Below, piece after piece: positions 23,956 through 33,480 of a stretch of 64,000 nucleotides of DNA. Each line of letters opens with the position of its first letter. The stretch's first letter is position 1. This DNA is from an uncultured Roseibium sp. Lineage in GTDB: Bacteria; Pseudomonadota; Alphaproteobacteria; Rhizobiales; Stappiaceae. The translations under genes and the position numbers were made by a program. Below the pieces are notes generated by a model. That model saw nothing but the letters and a program-made list of their open reading frames with translations. It was not told where the DNA came from and did not search any database. The stretch lies in NCBI RefSeq assembly GCF_947499295.1, contig NZ_CANMNP010000001.1, positions 558,001 to 622,000 of the forward strand, given 5' to 3'.

Positions 23956-25137
23956 TCACTTATAGGGATCTGCCGCGTCGCGCAAACCATCGCCAAGGAA
24001 ATTGAACGCCAGCACCACAATGATGATGGGGATTACCGGAGCCATAAGCCAGGGATAAACTGTCACTACCGAAATGTTCTGTGCTTCGTTCAGCAGGACC
24101 CCCCAGGAAATCGCCGGACGCCTGAGGCCCAGGTTGAGGAATGACAGCGCTGTTTCCCCCAGAATCATCGATGGGATCGACAGCGAAGCAGATGCGATGA
24201 TGTGGCTGGTGAAACCGGGCAACAGGTGCCGGGTGATAACCCGTTTCGGTTTGGCGCCCATCAATACCGCAGCCTTGGCATATTCTTCCTCACGCAGAGA
24301 CAGAAGCTTCGATCGCACGGCTCTGGCAAGCCCGGGCCAATCCAGAAGCCCCAAAATGATCGTGAGGCCGAAATAGATCCAGACCGGGCTCCAGGTAACC
24401 GGTAGCGCTGCGGAAAGCGCCATCCAAAGCGGCAACTCCGGCAAGGACCGGATGATCTCGATAGCACGCTGGATCACGCTGTCGGCCAGACCGCCAAAAT
24501 AGCCGGCTATGCCACCGAAGAAGAGACCAAGGACGATTGAAATGGTAACGCCTATTAGACCGACCGTCAGAGACAGGCGGGCACCGTAGACAAGACCGGA
24601 GAACTGATCGCGGCCCAGACGGTCCGTCCCCAGCAGGAACATCGTGCCGCCTTCAGCCGGACAGACCAAGTGGAAAGACGCGTCGAACAGGCCCCAGAAT
24701 TCGTAGTCGTCACCGCTGCAGAAGAACCTCAGTTTCTGGACTTGCGACGTGTCGTCCTTGAACACCCATTGCAGGGTCTCCATGTCGATTTCCGATGTCA
24801 TGCCGTAGACGAAGGGCCCGACAAAAGAGCCGTCATGGAAGAGATGGATCGGTTGGGGAGGTGCATAAAGATGCAAGCTGTCGCGCGTATTTGCATCATA
24901 AGGTGCAATCAGTTCGGCAAAAGGCACCGTCAGGTAAAACAGGATCAGGATGACACCCGACCAGACCGCAACCTTGTGGCGCTTGAATTTCCACCACATG
25001 ATCTTCCACTGGGAAGCCTGGTAGTAACGCTCCTGCTCAGGCGTCATCTCCTCGGCAACGGTAGGGTTGAACGGCGTGGGATCTACATAGTGTTCCACTT
25101 CACGGACGGGCGCGCCGTTGTTGGTATCCGTGGTCAT
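23956..25137 (-). CDS. Peptide/opine ABC importer permease (DppC/OppC type)
   Basis: 393 residues, second permease of the importer. A membrane anchor lies near 58-80 (VWSGVILILFYLTVPFAELI). An unusually large extracytoplasmic insert (about 85-165) contains two Cys (FFCSGDD, HLVCPAEGG) that could form a disulfide. The five-helix permease domain follows with the EAA loop EEYAKAAVLMGAKPKRVITR. Longer than typical OppC (about 300) because of the insert, as in YejE-type and related permeases. Its ATG overlaps the stop of the first permease by 4 bp. Confidence 0.9.
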   Translation of the reverse strand: MTTDTNNGAPVREVEHYVDPTPFNPTVAEEMTPEQERYYQASQWKIMWWKFKRHKVAVWSGVILILFYLTVPFAELIAPYDANTRDSLHLYAPPQPIHLFHDGSFVGPFVYGMTSEIDMETLQWVFKDDTSQVQKLRFFCSGDDYEFWGLFDASFHLVCPAEGGTMFLLGTDRLGRDQFSGLVYGARLSLTVGLIGVTISIVLGLFFGGIAGYFGGLADSVIQRAIEIIRSLPELPLWMALSAALPVTWSPVWIYFGLTIILGLLDWPGLARAVRSKLLSLREEEYAKAAVLMGAKPKRVITRHLLPGFTSHIIASASLSIPSMILGETALSFLNLGLRRPAISWGVLLNEAQNISVVTVYPWLMAPVIPIIIVVLAFNFLGDGLRDAADPYK

Positions 25138-26159
25138 GACGAAGCCCTCCCGCCGAGACGAATACGAGGATCAAGCACCGCAAGCAGCAGGTCGGATATC
25201 AGCATGCCGATTAATGTCAGGACGGCGACGAAGAGCAGAATGAATCCGGACAGAAACTGATCTTGAGACTGAAGTGCCGAGACCAGAACAGGCCCAACCG
25301 TTGGAAGGCTCATCACCACGGACACAATCACCGAGCCCGACACCATCGACGGGATCAAGTTGCCGATATCGGCAATGAACGGGTTGATCGCCATTCGAAG
25401 CGGATATTTTACCAGAAGCTGATTTTCCTTCAGCCCCTTTGCCCTGCCGGTGGTGACATATTGCTTGTGGAGCTCATCCAGCAGGTTGGCTCGCAGACGG
25501 CGGATCATGGCCGCCGTTCCAGAAGTTCCAATCACGATCGTCGGCACAATCAAGTGCGCCAACACCGACATCGCCTTATCAAAACTCCAAGGCTGATCGA
25601 TATACTCTGGCGCCATTAGCCCGCCCACGGAAAGACCGAACCAGCGATTGAAAAAATATAGAAGGATCAACGCAAGCAGGAAATTCGGTGTGGCCAATCC
25701 GATATAGCCGACAAAGGTGATGCCGTAATCGCCCCATGAATACTGCCTGGTTGCGGAATAGATGCCGATCGGAAATGAAACCACATAGACAAAAAGGATC
25801 GTCGCGAAATTCAGGACCACCGTGAGCGGCAATGTCGGGCCGATTACCTGATCGACCGGCTTGTCAAACTCGAAAGACCATCCCCAGTTGCCTTGGATCA
25901 GACCATCAAGCCCATGGGGTCCTGGCCATAGACCGACCCAGATCAGGTATCTTTCGAAAAATGGCCGATCGAGCGAAAACTCCTTGCGCAGGAACTCCAG
26001 CTTGGCAACAGATGAACTTTCCCCTGAAGCCTTCAGAGCTGCAATCTGGTTGGAAATATAGTCTCCAGTCGGAAGCTCGATGATGAGAAACGTCAGAAAG
26101 CTGATCACCAGCAAAGTCGGGATCATCATCAATATCCGACGTATTATGTAGTAGAGCAC
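25134..26159 (-). CDS. Peptide/opine ABC importer permease (DppB/OppB type)
   Basis: 341 residues. The opening MLYYIIRRILMMIPTLLVIS is the conserved OppB/DppB start (first helix). An extracytoplasmic loop, five more helices and the EAA loop (YVTTGRAKGLKENQLLVKYP) follow, ending LLAVLDPRIRLGGRASS, the normal DPR-hR-h ending. Forms the channel with the second permease. It follows the O-methyltransferase gene after 77 bp that contain a short hairpin. Confidence 0.9.
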   Translation of the reverse strand: MLYYIIRRILMMIPTLLVISFLTFLIIELPTGDYISNQIAALKASGESSSVAKLEFLRKEFSLDRPFFERYLIWVGLWPGPHGLDGLIQGNWGWSFEFDKPVDQVIGPTLPLTVVLNFATILFVYVVSFPIGIYSATRQYSWGDYGITFVGYIGLATPNFLLALILLYFFNRWFGLSVGGLMAPEYIDQPWSFDKAMSVLAHLIVPTIVIGTSGTAAMIRRLRANLLDELHKQYVTTGRAKGLKENQLLVKYPLRMAINPFIADIGNLIPSMVSGSVIVSVVMSLPTVGPVLVSALQSQDQFLSGFILLFVAVLTLIGMLISDLLLAVLDPRIRLGGRASS

Positions 26160-26198
26160 TTATTCCCCCTAAGCCCCAACTGCGTCTGAATACGAGCT

Positions 26199-26215
26199 GT
26201 CACTGCACCAGTGAC
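26199..26215. other. Intercistronic hairpin before the first permease
   Basis: A perfect 7-bp stem, GTCACTG (26199-26205) and CAGTGAC (26209-26215), with a CAC loop. It lies within the importer operon after the O-methyltransferase stop and has no T run. Probably an mRNA stability or processing element that sets relative expression. Confidence 0.4.
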
Positions 26216-26236
26216 AACATGAATTTTACTCCAGCA

Positions 26237-26899
26237 TCAGCCCGCCTTCAGCGCAAGCGTCAGGCCGTCTGAAAACGGCAACATTGAAATCACCACCCGT
26301 TCGTCGTCCCGCAAACGTGCATTCAAGGCGCGAATTTCATCTACAGCCGGGTCCTTGATTTCCGGATCGATGACGTCACCGAGACGAAGCATATTGTCAA
26401 ACACCATCATCCCGCCGGTTCTGAGCAGTTTCAAGGCAAGCTCGTAATAGGCGGTGTAACTCTTCTTGTCGGCGTCTACGAAAATCAGATCGAATGAACT
26501 TCCCTCACCTTCCTCGAGCATGTCCTGCATAACCCCTTGCGCTCGTCCGATCCGAAAATCGATCTTGTGGCGGACTCCAGCTTCCTGCCAATGGGTTTCA
26601 GCCAACTCCTGCCAATTGTTGCGCTTGTCGATGGCGACAACACGGCCATCATCAGGCAGAGCGGAGGCCATCCAAAGCGTGCTGTAGCCGGTGAACACAC
26701 CGAGCTCCATAACCCTTTTGGCAGACATGGCCTTGATCAGGAAATACAGCAACTGGCCCTGCTCCTGCGGGACGCGCATTTCGGCGTCCGGCAGGATTTG
26801 AGTGTGGTGGCGAAGTTTCTTAAGTGATGCGGTTTCCCGGGTTCCGTGCTGGCAAACATAGTCGATAAGTTCTGCGGTAATCTCCAGCCGGTCAGCCAT
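26237..26899 (-). CDS. O-methyltransferase (COMT-type, class I) inside importer operon
   Basis: 220 residues of the cation-dependent O-methyltransferase family (caffeoyl-CoA/catechol type). SAM motif I VMELGVFTGYSTLWMASALP; metal/acceptor region FDLIFVDADKKSYTAYYELA; then GGMMVFDNMLRLGDVIDP, with the D and DN metal ligands in place. ATG at 26899 follows GGAGGAAAT. It lies between the binding-protein gene and the permease genes on one strand, so it is co-expressed with import of the substrate and may methylate the imported compound (inference). Confidence 0.87.
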   Translation of the reverse strand: MADRLEITAELIDYVCQHGTRETASLKKLRHHTQILPDAEMRVPQEQGQLLYFLIKAMSAKRVMELGVFTGYSTLWMASALPDDGRVVAIDKRNNWQELAETHWQEAGVRHKIDFRIGRAQGVMQDMLEEGEGSSFDLIFVDADKKSYTAYYELALKLLRTGGMMVFDNMLRLGDVIDPEIKDPAVDEIRALNARLRDDERVVISMLPFSDGLTLALKAG

Positions 26900-26942
26900 A
26901 TTTCCTCCGTACGAGCCCCGGAAATCACTTTCGGGTGCGGGT

Positions 26943-28826
26943 TCAGTTCGTCAGATAGAACTCATCCATGCGATGAATTCCAAAATGCGCACCCGGGTCC
27001 CAGCCATAGATACCTTCAAGCGGGACATTCTCCACATTCTTGATCGCTACGGGCTGGCGAACGCCGGAAACAAGTCCAATGCGGATTGTCTCGTTTGCAT
27101 GGATCTGGAGCATCTCATCCCAGATTTTGGTCCGCTCTTCCGGTGTCTTGGAAACGAGCCAGGAATTGTAGAGTTCCATCAAACGCTCGGCAGGCGCCCA
27201 ATCCGGCTTTTCGCCGCCCTCACCCTTTGTTTCGTAGTAGTCGCCCCAGGAATGCCAAGACAAAACATCTCCGTGAACCGGCGCCAGGTCTTCAGGCGGC
27301 ATTTCTGAAGTTGGAATACCGTTTTCAAGCCCCCACCAGACCGACATTACCAGCTGGCCGGTGATTGCCCGTTCGCGCAGGTTGTCGCGCTGGCTTGGCT
27401 TGGCGAACAGTTTGATGCCGAGTTCGCCCCACATCTCGCTCACCAGTTCCAGCGCGTCGTCCTGCACCTGGGCTTCGCCTGCTGTTTCCACGATGATTTC
27501 GATCGGCCTGCCATCAGGCAGAAGGCGCGTGCCTTCTCCATCGCGTTTGGTCAGACCGATTTCATCCAGCAGTTCGTTCGCCTTGTCCGGGTCATACTCA
27601 GCCCATTTGGTCGTGTATTCGGGCTTATAAAGCGGGCTTGCCGGAAGAATCGTGTCGTTGCCGGGTGTACCGAGACCGAAGAACAGAACACGATTGATCA
27701 GATTGCGGTCAATGCCGAGCGACAATGCGTGGCGGAAGCGATTGTCACGGAAAAGCGCGCGCCACTCGGGATCCTTCACTGTGAAGTTCGGAAGAATGGA
27801 GATTTCAGAACCCTTGGTATTGGACCAGAGCGCTGTCACGTAACCGTTCTGCTTCTCGCCTTTTTTCAGGACGGTGATATCAGAAAAACTCAGGTTTCTG
27901 GCCTGAAGATCGCTTTCGCCAGCCTGAGTTTTCGCCGGGATAAGCTTGCCGTCCGCAACTGTCATGATGACGTTGTCGGTATAGGGCAATTGTTGTCCGG
28001 TGCTGTCGACCCGGTGGTAGTATGGATTGCGTTCAAGAATGAACCGCAAATCGCTGTCGTCACGCATGCGCACCCAGGGCTGAAGGCTCGGAAGCCTGAC
28101 ATTCCGGGCGTTGTACATGTCATCTTTTTTGGCGTGAAGCGGCGCCCAGCTGCGCGCCTTTACCTTGGCGGCCTCCTTGGTGATGAAGTCCGGATCGCCA
28201 TATTTTTCGTGAAACTGTTTCAGATAATGCGCAGGGCGATAGATAAACGGAGGCCGGGCTTTGGCAAGTTCCGGCAGGAACAGCGGATTGGGGTCGTCCC
28301 AGGTAAACCGAACAGAGGTCTCATCCACCACCTCGAATTTCGGACCTTTGCCGTTCACAACGAGAAACGGCGGCAAACCGGAGGGGGTCAGTTTTTCGTT
28401 GCTGACGATGTCCTCGAAATAGTAACGGAAGTCTTCAGCTCCGAAAGGATGTCCATCTGACCATTTGTGGCCTTCACGGGTGTGAAACGTGAAAATGCGT
28501 CCGTCTTCCACTTCGACATTTTCAAGAATGTCGGGCAGCAGCTCCAACTTCTCGTTATAGCCGACGAGGCGCGCATAACCCCAGACATTGATCAGACGCA
28601 CATCCTTGGCGCGGCCGATGAGCGTGTCGATGGCACCGCCATGCTTGCCGACGGTGCGGCCCTTGGCTTGGAGGTCCACGACCAGCGGTTCGGATGGCAG
28701 CCTTTCGGCCACCGGTGGAAGTGCCGGGTCGAGACCTGGCGTTTCCTTCAGTTCAAGCGCGGCCAAAGGCCCCGCGAACATGACGGCGGTCACAAACAGA
28801 CCGGCCCTTACGGTGTTCACAAGCAT
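26943..28826 (-). CDS. Family 5 extracellular solute-binding protein of ABC importer
   Basis: 627 residues, periplasmic receptor of the importer. A Sec signal (VRAGLFVTAVMFAGPLAALE) opens the chain. The body follows the DppA/OppA plan: GRIFTFHTREGHKWSDGHPF, later RFRHALSLGIDRNLINRVLF (the conserved R..A...A.DR motif). The long form and the segment WSDGHPFGAEDFRYYFEDI resemble receptors for large peptides or opine-like compounds; the ligand is not readable. ATG at 28826 shares one base with the stop of the ATPase gene (TAATG), which couples translation. The frame is open for 41 more codons inside the ATPase gene but these are not used. Confidence 0.9.
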   Translation of the reverse strand: MLVNTVRAGLFVTAVMFAGPLAALELKETPGLDPALPPVAERLPSEPLVVDLQAKGRTVGKHGGAIDTLIGRAKDVRLINVWGYARLVGYNEKLELLPDILENVEVEDGRIFTFHTREGHKWSDGHPFGAEDFRYYFEDIVSNEKLTPSGLPPFLVVNGKGPKFEVVDETSVRFTWDDPNPLFLPELAKARPPFIYRPAHYLKQFHEKYGDPDFITKEAAKVKARSWAPLHAKKDDMYNARNVRLPSLQPWVRMRDDSDLRFILERNPYYHRVDSTGQQLPYTDNVIMTVADGKLIPAKTQAGESDLQARNLSFSDITVLKKGEKQNGYVTALWSNTKGSEISILPNFTVKDPEWRALFRDNRFRHALSLGIDRNLINRVLFFGLGTPGNDTILPASPLYKPEYTTKWAEYDPDKANELLDEIGLTKRDGEGTRLLPDGRPIEIIVETAGEAQVQDDALELVSEMWGELGIKLFAKPSQRDNLRERAITGQLVMSVWWGLENGIPTSEMPPEDLAPVHGDVLSWHSWGDYYETKGEGGEKPDWAPAERLMELYNSWLVSKTPEERTKIWDEMLQIHANETIRIGLVSGVRQPVAIKNVENVPLEGIYGWDPGAHFGIHRMDEFYLTN

Positions 28827-30712
28827 TATGCAGCTGTCCCCTCTTGCGCCCCGGTGTTCTTTAGGCCAGGTGCGCAGACAAAGTGATCCGGCTCCATTTC
28901 CACCAGCAACGGCTCCTGACCGTTCACAAGGCGGAATGGTTCCGGCCAAAGTTGCGGCTCTGACGCGTTGTTCGCATCCAGAGCGGCAAAATCAAGCGGC
29001 GCTGACAGGTCCGGTTCCGGTACCGCGGACAAGAGCGCTTTTGTATAAGGATGAAGCGGGTTGCCAACCACTGTTCGGGTCTCACCAATTTCAACCAGTC
29101 GACCGCGGCACATGACTGCGATCCTGTCGGCAACATAATCGACAACGGCAAGGTTGTGACTGACAAAGAGATAAGTGAGATTGAGATCCCGCTTCAGGTC
29201 CTGAAGCAAATTGAGGATCTGCGCCTGGACAGATACATCCAGGGCCGACGTCGGTTCGTCACACAAGATGAATTCCGGGTTGAGCGTCAGCGCTCTGGCA
29301 ATGCCGATGCGCTGCCTTTGCCCGCCGGAAAAGGAATGCGGATAGCGCCTCAGGAAGCGCGGATCGAGCCCCACAAGGTTCATGAGATTGCGCGCGCGCT
29401 CCGCGCGCTCTTTCGGCGTGCCGACACCATGTACTTCCATGGGCTCCATCAGCGTATCGTTGATGGTCATGCGCGGGTTGAGCGAGGAAAACGGGTCCTG
29501 GAATATCAATTGCACCCGGCGACGGTAATCCATGAGTTCCGCGCCGCTCAGATTGGCAATGTCTTCCAGACCGTTGCCGCGGTTATAGAGAACCTGACCA
29601 CCTTCAATACCAATGGCCCTCAAGATTGCCTTTGCAGCTGTGGTTTTGCCTGATCCGGATTCACCGACCAGACCCAGGCATTCGCCACGGCGAATGGTCA
29701 GGCTGATATCGTCCAGCGCAGTCAGGGTCTTGGCCTTGGACCCGAAGAATGATCCCTTGCGCAGCGTGAACTGCTTGGTTACGTCCCGCATTTCAACCAG
29801 AGGCTCACCCGGAGCCACATCACAGTGGGGCCTGTTGCTCGTCAGCTCTTCCGACTTCAAAACAATGGGCCGGATCGGCACCAGCCGTTCATCCTTGTCC
29901 ATGTGAAAGCTTGGAACCGCGTTCAAAAGCGCCTTCAGATAATCGTGCTTCGGATCGGAAAAAAGCTGCTGTGCAGTGCCTTTTTCCATGATCCGGCCAT
30001 GATAAATCACCGCGATCTCGTCAGCCATGTTGGCAACAACACCGAAATCGTGAGTGATCATCAAAACGGACATGCGCAGTTCCGACTGAACTTCGCGGAT
30101 CAGCTTCAGAATTTCCGCCTGGATCGTGACATCGAGAGCTGTTGTCGGCTCATCGGCAATCAACAGCGCCGGCCGGCAGATCATCGCCATCGCGATCATG
30201 GCGCGCTGGCGCAGGCCTCCGGACAATTCAAAGGGATAGGTTTCAAGCGCTCTCTCAGGATCGGGAAACTTGACAAGACTAAGCATGGTCTTGGTCAGTT
30301 CGCTCGCCTCGGCCCTGGATACATTCCTGTGCAACAGGGCGGCTTCGCCGATCTGGTCGCCGATCGTGTGGAGCGGCGACAGTGATGTCATGGGTTCTTG
30401 AAAAATGATCGCGACGCGGTTTCCGCGCAGATGCCGCATTTGCGGCCCCTTGCGCTCCAGCGCCGCGATGTCCACCGGCGGTTCTTCGCCTGTTGGATCT
30501 GCAAGGATTACATTGCCGGACGAGATCTCAGCTGCCTGAGGCAACAGCCCCATAATCGTCTGCGAAATAACGGTCTTGCCGGACCCCGATTCCCCTACCA
30601 GCGCGACAGTCCGGTTTTCGGGAACGACAAACGACACATCATCGACAGCACGCACGCGGCCTTCTGCTGTATTAAAGTCTACCGTCAGTCCCTCAATCGA
30701 GAGAACATTCAC
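28826..30712 (-). CDS. Fused double ATPase of peptide-type ABC importer
   Basis: 628 residues with two complete OppD/OppF-type ATP-binding domains in one chain. Domain 1: Walker [11 protein letters not shown], signature LSGGLRQR (a slight change from LSGGQ), Walker [13 protein letters not shown]. Domain 2: Walker [11 protein letters not shown], signature [12 protein letters not shown], Walker [13 protein letters not shown]. Each is followed by the C-terminal oligopeptide-transporter extension ([25 protein letters not shown]). GTG at 30712 (VNVLSIEGL) follows GGGGAGG, better than the TTG at 30733. First gene of the importer operon: ATPase, receptor, O-methyltransferase, two permeases. Confidence 0.92.
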   Translation of the reverse strand: MNVLSIEGLTVDFNTAEGRVRAVDDVSFVVPENRTVALVGESGSGKTVISQTIMGLLPQAAEISSGNVILADPTGEEPPVDIAALERKGPQMRHLRGNRVAIIFQEPMTSLSPLHTIGDQIGEAALLHRNVSRAEASELTKTMLSLVKFPDPERALETYPFELSGGLRQRAMIAMAMICRPALLIADEPTTALDVTIQAEILKLIREVQSELRMSVLMITHDFGVVANMADEIAVIYHGRIMEKGTAQQLFSDPKHDYLKALLNAVPSFHMDKDERLVPIRPIVLKSEELTSNRPHCDVAPGEPLVEMRDVTKQFTLRKGSFFGSKAKTLTALDDISLTIRRGECLGLVGESGSGKTTAAKAILRAIGIEGGQVLYNRGNGLEDIANLSGAELMDYRRRVQLIFQDPFSSLNPRMTINDTLMEPMEVHGVGTPKERAERARNLMNLVGLDPRFLRRYPHSFSGGQRQRIGIARALTLNPEFILCDEPTSALDVSVQAQILNLLQDLKRDLNLTYLFVSHNLAVVDYVADRIAVMCRGRLVEIGETRTVVGNPLHPYTKALLSAVPEPDLSAPLDFAALDANNASEPQLWPEPFRLVNGQEPLLVEMEPDHFVCAPGLKNTGAQEGTAA

Positions 30713-30904
30713 TGCGCTTTTCCTCCCCGGCAAGGATTGTCTGCGAGAGGCTTACTAAGCCCTTATTGCAATAGAAAGACAACCAAATTCGCCGGTCGAT
30801 AGCAATGCAGAATTCAGTGATAATCGACTGTGACGTTCGTCACATTCTCAAATTTTTATATTGCGGTTCATGATCTTGGCCTGCCGAGAGGCCGGAAACA
30901 GGGC

Positions 30905-32776
30905 TTATTCTGCCGCACTGACGGGAAGGTTTTTGGCTTGAACCGTGCCAACCGGGAACGGATCGAGCCAATAAACTTCCATAAGACCGCTGCGTCCGCG
31001 CAGGTGGTGCTCCCCCACAGCCCGCTGGTTTTCTTCTTCCGGAAGCCTGGCAATCGTATCCGCGCTCGCCAGAATTGTAACGTCCGGATGTCCTGGAACC
31101 TCCTTACCAAGGGTCTGCAGACGTTCGGCTGCATTCACGGTGTCCCCGACAACAGTATAGTTCCACCGATCAAGGGCACCCACGTTGCCGACAACGGCCT
31201 GCCCTGTGTGGATACCTATCCGCAGACACATCTCCGGCTTTCCATTCGCCTTGGCCCTGGCATTGGCCTCGCGCAACGCCGACGCAATCCGGCGGGCCGT
31301 TCTGACGGCAGCTTCGGCGTGATCATGACGTGCATCGGGTGCGCCCCAAAATGCCAGCATGCCGTCACCGAGAAACTTGTCGACCGTTCCCCCCTCACCT
31401 TCAACCGCCTCCACAAGAATGGCGAAATGATCGTTCAGAAGGCCTGCTGTTTCCTCAGCGCTCAGATGCTCGGAAAGCGCAGTGAAGCCGACGATATCGG
31501 TGAACAGGATCGTGAGTTCTGCTTCTCTTGCCTCGGCAGCTTCGCCGCCTCCAAGGCGCATCAGTTTGATAAACAACGAACGCGGGACATAGGTGTTCAT
31601 TGCCTTAAGGCCTTCAACCATGGCGTTGAAGGCAAGGGCAACCTGGTCCAATTCGGCGACCCGGCTCCGCGGAAGCGGTTCGACTTCGTTCAAGGACAGC
31701 GTTCCGACACGCTCCGACTGAACGGCCAGTGTCCGCAAAGGTCGCGCAACCCTGCGTCCAATCCAGAAAGCAATCAGAACCGAAATGACCAGTGCTCCAA
31801 ATCCGACGAACATGGAACCGGCCAAACGCTCGACCTCGCGCGAGACGGTGGCTCCCAGAAAATACTGTCCGATTGTAAATGGCCTTTGGCTGAAGCCGGA
31901 TAACGGGGCCTTCATAAGGATGAATTCGGCGTCTCCGACCTGGACGAATGAGACCTCGATACCAAGGTCTGCCGCCTTTTCAAATTCCGTAAGCTTTTCC
32001 TCGCCAGACATGCCGGCCAGCACCGGATCGCCGGCAGTTCTGAGCGAACTGGGCAGTTTCGTCCTGATTTCGCTGCCGGTCTGCAAGCCGCTGGCATCTG
32101 AGTGCATGATGACCCGATTGTCGCCATCCAGAATGAATACCGTATTGTTCCTGCCTTCGTCCTGAGAGGCCACGATGTGGGTCAGGTCTCGCATGGAACT
32201 GGCAGCCGTCAGAAGACCCTTGACCTCGCCGTCCTGCACGATTGGAACCGAGACATTTGCAAATAGCCCAACTTCGTGTTCCACCAGCGGCCCCCAGCTC
32301 GGCGGACTGTCGGCGTCAAGTTTCGGCAAGTCCCTTGAAGTCATGCCAGGCGGTGGAACATCGCTCTCGATGCGCCACATTTTTCCATTTGGCGCGCGGT
32401 AGATCCCCATGCGTTTGCCTGAAGGGTCTGTTACCGCAAGTGTCGTAATATCGTTGTTGGAGCCGAGTGCTATCTTGAGGTCTTCAAGCGTGCGTTCCGG
32501 GTTCTCAAACCCCAGAGTACCGTCGTCGAAATAGGGTTTCAGCCCGACAACCGCGCTTTGAACCGAGCCAAAATGCGTGCGCAATTGTTGTTCGAGCGCT
32601 TGCGTGCTCAAAATCGCCTTGTCGTTCAAAAGTGAAAACGTGTTCTTGAAATTGGCGGCAACGGAGAGACCAAGGACGAGGCCGATGGCGATCGCGACAA
32701 ATGCTCCAAATCCAAGCCCAACGACGGTGGCCAAGCGCAGCTTCAATCGCCGGTCATTCCGTGCTGGTTTTGCCAT
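30905..32776 (-). CDS. Sensor adenylate cyclase (periplasmic sensor-HAMP-cyclase)
   Basis: 623 residues. Membrane segment near 18-42, a large periplasmic sensor region (about 45-310, Cache-like: NDITTLAVTDPSGKRMGIYR), a second membrane segment near 318-340, a HAMP linker (ARPLRTLAVQSERVG), and a class III cyclase domain (about 425-600). Metal aspartates in ILFTDIVGFTALSEHL and FLGDGMLAFWG, the purine Lys in VDKFLGDG and VVGDTVNAAERLQ are all present. Should make cAMP in answer to an external signal. ATG at 32776. Unlike the cyclase at 6268 it has a large outside sensor, so the two probably answer different inputs. Confidence 0.9.
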   Translation of the reverse strand: MAKPARNDRRLKLRLATVVGLGFGAFVAIAIGLVLGLSVAANFKNTFSLLNDKAILSTQALEQQLRTHFGSVQSAVVGLKPYFDDGTLGFENPERTLEDLKIALGSNNDITTLAVTDPSGKRMGIYRAPNGKMWRIESDVPPPGMTSRDLPKLDADSPPSWGPLVEHEVGLFANVSVPIVQDGEVKGLLTAASSMRDLTHIVASQDEGRNNTVFILDGDNRVIMHSDASGLQTGSEIRTKLPSSLRTAGDPVLAGMSGEEKLTEFEKAADLGIEVSFVQVGDAEFILMKAPLSGFSQRPFTIGQYFLGATVSREVERLAGSMFVGFGALVISVLIAFWIGRRVARPLRTLAVQSERVGTLSLNEVEPLPRSRVAELDQVALAFNAMVEGLKAMNTYVPRSLFIKLMRLGGGEAAEAREAELTILFTDIVGFTALSEHLSAEETAGLLNDHFAILVEAVEGEGGTVDKFLGDGMLAFWGAPDARHDHAEAAVRTARRIASALREANARAKANGKPEMCLRIGIHTGQAVVGNVGALDRWNYTVVGDTVNAAERLQTLGKEVPGHPDVTILASADTIARLPEEENQRAVGEHHLRGRSGLMEVYWLDPFPVGTVQAKNLPVSAAE

Positions 32777-32871
32777 TGGCCCTGATCCTCGATTTACATT
32801 TGGCAGCTTACTTGCCTGAAAGGAGCCGTCAATTTAAGAGATGTAACAGTGTTATCGACGCAATCCCCAGC

Positions 32872-33465
32872 TCAATCTTTGCTCACAGAAAACTGTCGAA
32901 GTGCCAGTTCCTGCAGCAAAATAATTGTCTTCGCATCCCTGATCTCACCCGACCGCACCATGCCTAGCGCGTCAGGCAAGGGAACATGAACGACCTCGAT
33001 GTCCTCTCCTTCGTCTTCAGCGCCTCCACCGGCGGCCACCTTGTTCTTCAAATGGTAAGTGCCAGTGAAAAATGCCAGATACTCGGTGACGGACCCTGGG
33101 CTCATATAAGCATCGAAAAGATGATTGAGTTCGGAAACCTCAAATCCGGTCTCTTCGATCAGCTCCAGGCGCATGCGTTCTTCCGGCTGGGCTCCTTCAA
33201 GCAACCCAGCGGGTGCTTCGATCAAAAACGGATCTTCGCCGCCCAACCAAACCGGCAGACGGAATTGTCTCGTTAGCAGCACGCAGTCCGTATCGGGATC
33301 GTGCAGAAGACACGCCACGCCGTGGCCCCGATCATAGGCTTCACGGATCTGCTCCTGCCATCTTCCATCCTTGCGGCGATAATCGACCTTGAACTGGGTC
33401 AGCGTGCCCCATTCATTGGACAGAACCCTTGTGTCCTTGACCTTAAGATACTCTGTGTCCTTCAC
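32872..33465 (-). CDS. Nudix hydrolase (GDP-mannose/ADP-ribose pyrophosphatase type)
   Basis: 197 residues. The Nudix box is AGLLEGAQPEERMRLELIEE followed by TGF; the catalytic E-x2-EE part is intact. The fold around it (VLLTRQFRLPVWLGGEDPFL; FDAYMSPGSVTEYLAFFTG) matches the NudK/ADP-ribose pyrophosphatase branch. Likely splits nucleoside-diphosphate sugars or related compounds. GTG at 33465 follows GGAGAA; the frame is open four codons further to a TTG. Follows the CoA-transferase gene by 15 bp on the same strand. Confidence 0.85.
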   Translation of the reverse strand: MKDTEYLKVKDTRVLSNEWGTLTQFKVDYRRKDGRWQEQIREAYDRGHGVACLLHDPDTDCVLLTRQFRLPVWLGGEDPFLIEAPAGLLEGAQPEERMRLELIEETGFEVSELNHLFDAYMSPGSVTEYLAFFTGTYHLKNKVAAGGGAEDEGEDIEVVHVPLPDALGMVRSGEIRDAKTIILLQELALRQFSVSKD

Positions 33466-33480
33466 GCATTTCTCCAATCG

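Noticed and set aside
27729..28460. 243-codon plus-strand open frame within the solute-binding protein gene
   Set aside because: Antisense shadow of the receptor gene, which has a signal peptide and family motifs.
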